Origin: Humidesulfovibrio sp.
Lineage (GTDB): Bacteria; Desulfobacterota; Desulfovibrionia; Desulfovibrionales; Desulfovibrionaceae
DNA length: 64,000 nt
NCBI RefSeq assembly: GCF_030689645.1
Contig: NZ_JAUYFU010000006.1
Span: 1 to 64,000 of the forward strand
Direction of reading: 5' to 3'
Every line of letters starts with the position of its first letter. Within the stretch, counting starts at the first letter, position 1. Position numbers and translations under genes: made by a program. Shown piece by piece: positions 62,775-64,000 of this stretch. The notes below the pieces were generated by a model that ran no database searches, was not told the origin of the DNA, and saw only the letters and a list, made by a program, of their open reading frames with translations.

Positions 62775-63473
62775 ATGGTGATTATATCTCCGGCCCAGGC
62801 CGCAGCCTTCATTGACCACACCCTCCTTGCGCCAGACGCCACTGCTGCGGCAATCGAGGCCCTGTGCGCGGAAGCTGTGGCCTATGGCTTCAAGGCCGTG
62901 TGCGTGAACCCGTGGCATTTGCCGCGCGCGGTGGTCTGCCTGCGCGGCGCGCAACCTCTGGCGATTACCGTGGTCGGGTTTCCCCTGGGCGCATCGCAGA
63001 CCTTGGCCAAGGCGCATGAGGCTGGGCTGGCCGTGGAGCAGGGCGCAGCCGAGGTGGATATGGTGTTGAACATAGGAGCGTTAAAAAGTGGCGAGGCGGA
63101 TCTGGTGCGCCAGGATGTGGCCGAGGTGGTTCGGGCCTGCGCCGGAGCGCCCGTGAAGGTGATTCTGGAGACGTGCCTGCTGGCCGATGCTGAAAAGGAG
63201 CTGGCCTGTCGGCTGTCCGTGGATGCGGGCGCGGCCTTCGTCAAGACCAGCACGGGATTCGCGCGTGGTGGGGCCACCGAGGCCGATGTTGCGCTCATGC
63301 GCCGCGTGGTAGGACAGCATGTGGGCGTGAAGGCCAGCGGGGGCATCCGCACGGCGGACGATTTCCTGCGAATGCTCGCAGCCGGAGCCGACCGCATCGG
63401 TGCTTCCGCCGGGGCGGCCATAGTGGCCGGGCTGCCGCATGTCTTATTATCTGAATCAGGAGGCGTGAAGTGA
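62775..63473 (+). CDS. deoC: Deoxyribose-phosphate aldolase
   Basis: Cleaves 2-deoxyribose 5-phosphate to glyceraldehyde 3-phosphate and acetaldehyde. The 232-residue TIM barrel starts with AAAFIDHTLLAPDATAAAIEAL, has the Schiff-base Lys in FVKTSTGFA (about residue 159) and a second Lys in GVKASGGIRTADD. The track begins at 62655, but the ATG at 62775 has AAGGAG upstream and gives the normal N-terminus. Its stop overlaps the next gene (GTGA). Confidence 0.96.
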   Translation: MVIISPAQAAAFIDHTLLAPDATAAAIEALCAEAVAYGFKAVCVNPWHLPRAVVCLRGAQPLAITVVGFPLGASQTLAKAHEAGLAVEQGAAEVDMVLNIGALKSGEADLVRQDVAEVVRACAGAPVKVILETCLLADAEKELACRLSVDAGAAFVKTSTGFARGGATEADVALMRRVVGQHVGVKASGGIRTADDFLRMLAAGADRIGASAGAAIVAGLPHVLLSESGGVK

Positions 63474-64000
63474 GCCACATGACCCCGGAGAATATTGCCG
63501 TGCGCGACATCAGGCTCGGCCAGGATATCGAGACCGAGTCCCTGCGCATCATCGACTCCGAGGTGCCGGAGCCCAGGCCCTACCAGGGCGCGCAGTGGCA
63601 GGTGGTGCGGCGCATGATCCACACCTCGGCGGATTTTGAGATGCTGGACCTTGTGCGCTTCCATCCCGGGGCTGTGGAGGCTGGGCTGGCCGCGCTTCAC
63701 AGGGGCTGCATCCTGGTGACGGACACGGAAATGGCCCGCGCGGGCATCCCGGACCGGCGCATGGACGCGCTCAACTGCTCTGTGCGCTGCCTCATGCGCG
63801 ATCCCGAGGTGCTGGCCCTTTCGCAAACGCAGGGCAGCACCCGCGCCCGTGCGGCCATGGACTTTGCCGTGGAGCGGCTGGAGCCGGAAATTTACGTCAT
63901 CGGCAATGCGCCAACGGCGCTTCTGCGCCTGCTGGAGCACATAGAGGCCGGGCGCGCAGCCCCGGCGCTCATTGTGGGCATGCCTGTGGGCTTTGTCAAC
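63470..64000 (+). CDS. cobH: Precorrin-8X methylmutase (3' end outside window)
   Basis: The frame is open to the window edge, so it is missing from the ORF track. 177 residues are visible from the GTG at 63470, with AGGAGG six bases upstream; an ATG at 63479 is possible. VVRRMIHTSADFEM, with the catalytic His, GNAPTALLRLLEHI and IVGMPVGFVN are CobH/CbiC signatures. It moves the C-11 methyl to C-12 to form hydrogenobyrinate or its cobalt form in cobalamin synthesis. Its start overlaps the deoC stop, suggesting one operon. Confidence 0.93.
   Translation, partial: MSHMTPENIAVRDIRLGQDIETESLRIIDSEVPEPRPYQGAQWQVVRRMIHTSADFEMLDLVRFHPGAVEAGLAALHRGCILVTDTEMARAGIPDRRMDALNCSVRCLMRDPEVLALSQTQGSTRARAAMDFAVERLEPEIYVIGNAPTALLRLLEHIEAGRAAPALIVGMPVGFVN

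Overview
The window reads as a chromosomal segment of a high-GC, flagellated, anaerobic sulfate reducer of the Desulfovibrio type (Desulfovibrionales). The strongest pointer is a complete qrcABCD operon (periplasmic cytochrome c to menaquinone reductase). Supporting signs are a two-subunit glycine decarboxylase operon (gcvH-gcvPA-gcvPB-lpdA), a small rubredoxin and an H-NOX chemoreceptor. I see no phage genes, transposases, integrases or CRISPR arrays. The window opens inside an MFS transporter and closes inside a precorrin-8X methylmutase gene.

Layout. 0.7-4.4 kb: flagellar filament genes, with flagellin behind a sigma-28-like promoter, then fliD behind a sigma-54-like promoter, then fliS. 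4.4-9.1 kb (minus): RNase J, an acylglycerolphosphate acyltransferase and an EF-G-like GTPase. 9.3-11.2 kb: a DUF488 protein and two unknowns. 11.2-15.8 kb (minus): the glycine cleavage operon without gcvT. 15.9-20.4 kb: a TylF-like methyltransferase, lemA with a TPM-domain gene, a methyltransferase, and the coupled pair nikR-folE2. 20.5-22.6 kb: an orphan FlgC-like rod protein with an unknown partner, rubredoxin, and a tetR gene with a large operator and a 30-residue membrane protein.

22.8-27.3 kb is the accessory part and the most interesting stretch. After a glycosyltransferase and an AT-richer gap come two almost identical 82-residue nitrile-hydratase-leader (NHLP) peptides. They are followed by a polytopic protein combining a GHKL-like region, a PqqD-like region and an M50 zinc protease, and then by a CatA-family acyltransferase. 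I propose this as an uncharacterised peptide maturation or signalling system. The peptides end where a core would normally begin and contain no Cys, and no usual RiPP modification enzyme lies nearby. A tRNA-Ser gene lies just downstream with its 3' end facing the cluster.

27.7-49.4 kb: tRNA-Ser, an MCP with a C-terminal H-NOX domain, DedA, a GH57/DUF3536 protein, FecR and LysR proteins, a small lipoprotein, a ferredoxin-like protein, typA, an RRM protein, rlpA, a ComFB protein, mazG, cvpA, sugar-nucleotide genes (rfbC, manC) and qrcABCD. 49.4-58 kb: a full kdp potassium-uptake operon (kdpFABCDE) headed by an extra 38-residue membrane peptide and a perfect tandem 11-bp repeat. 58-64 kb: an RND efflux pump with its adaptor, and divergent deoC-cobH.

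Most genes are housekeeping and recognised with confidence from family motifs visible in the translations. Promoters, operators and the RiPP-like interpretation are inferences from sequence alone.
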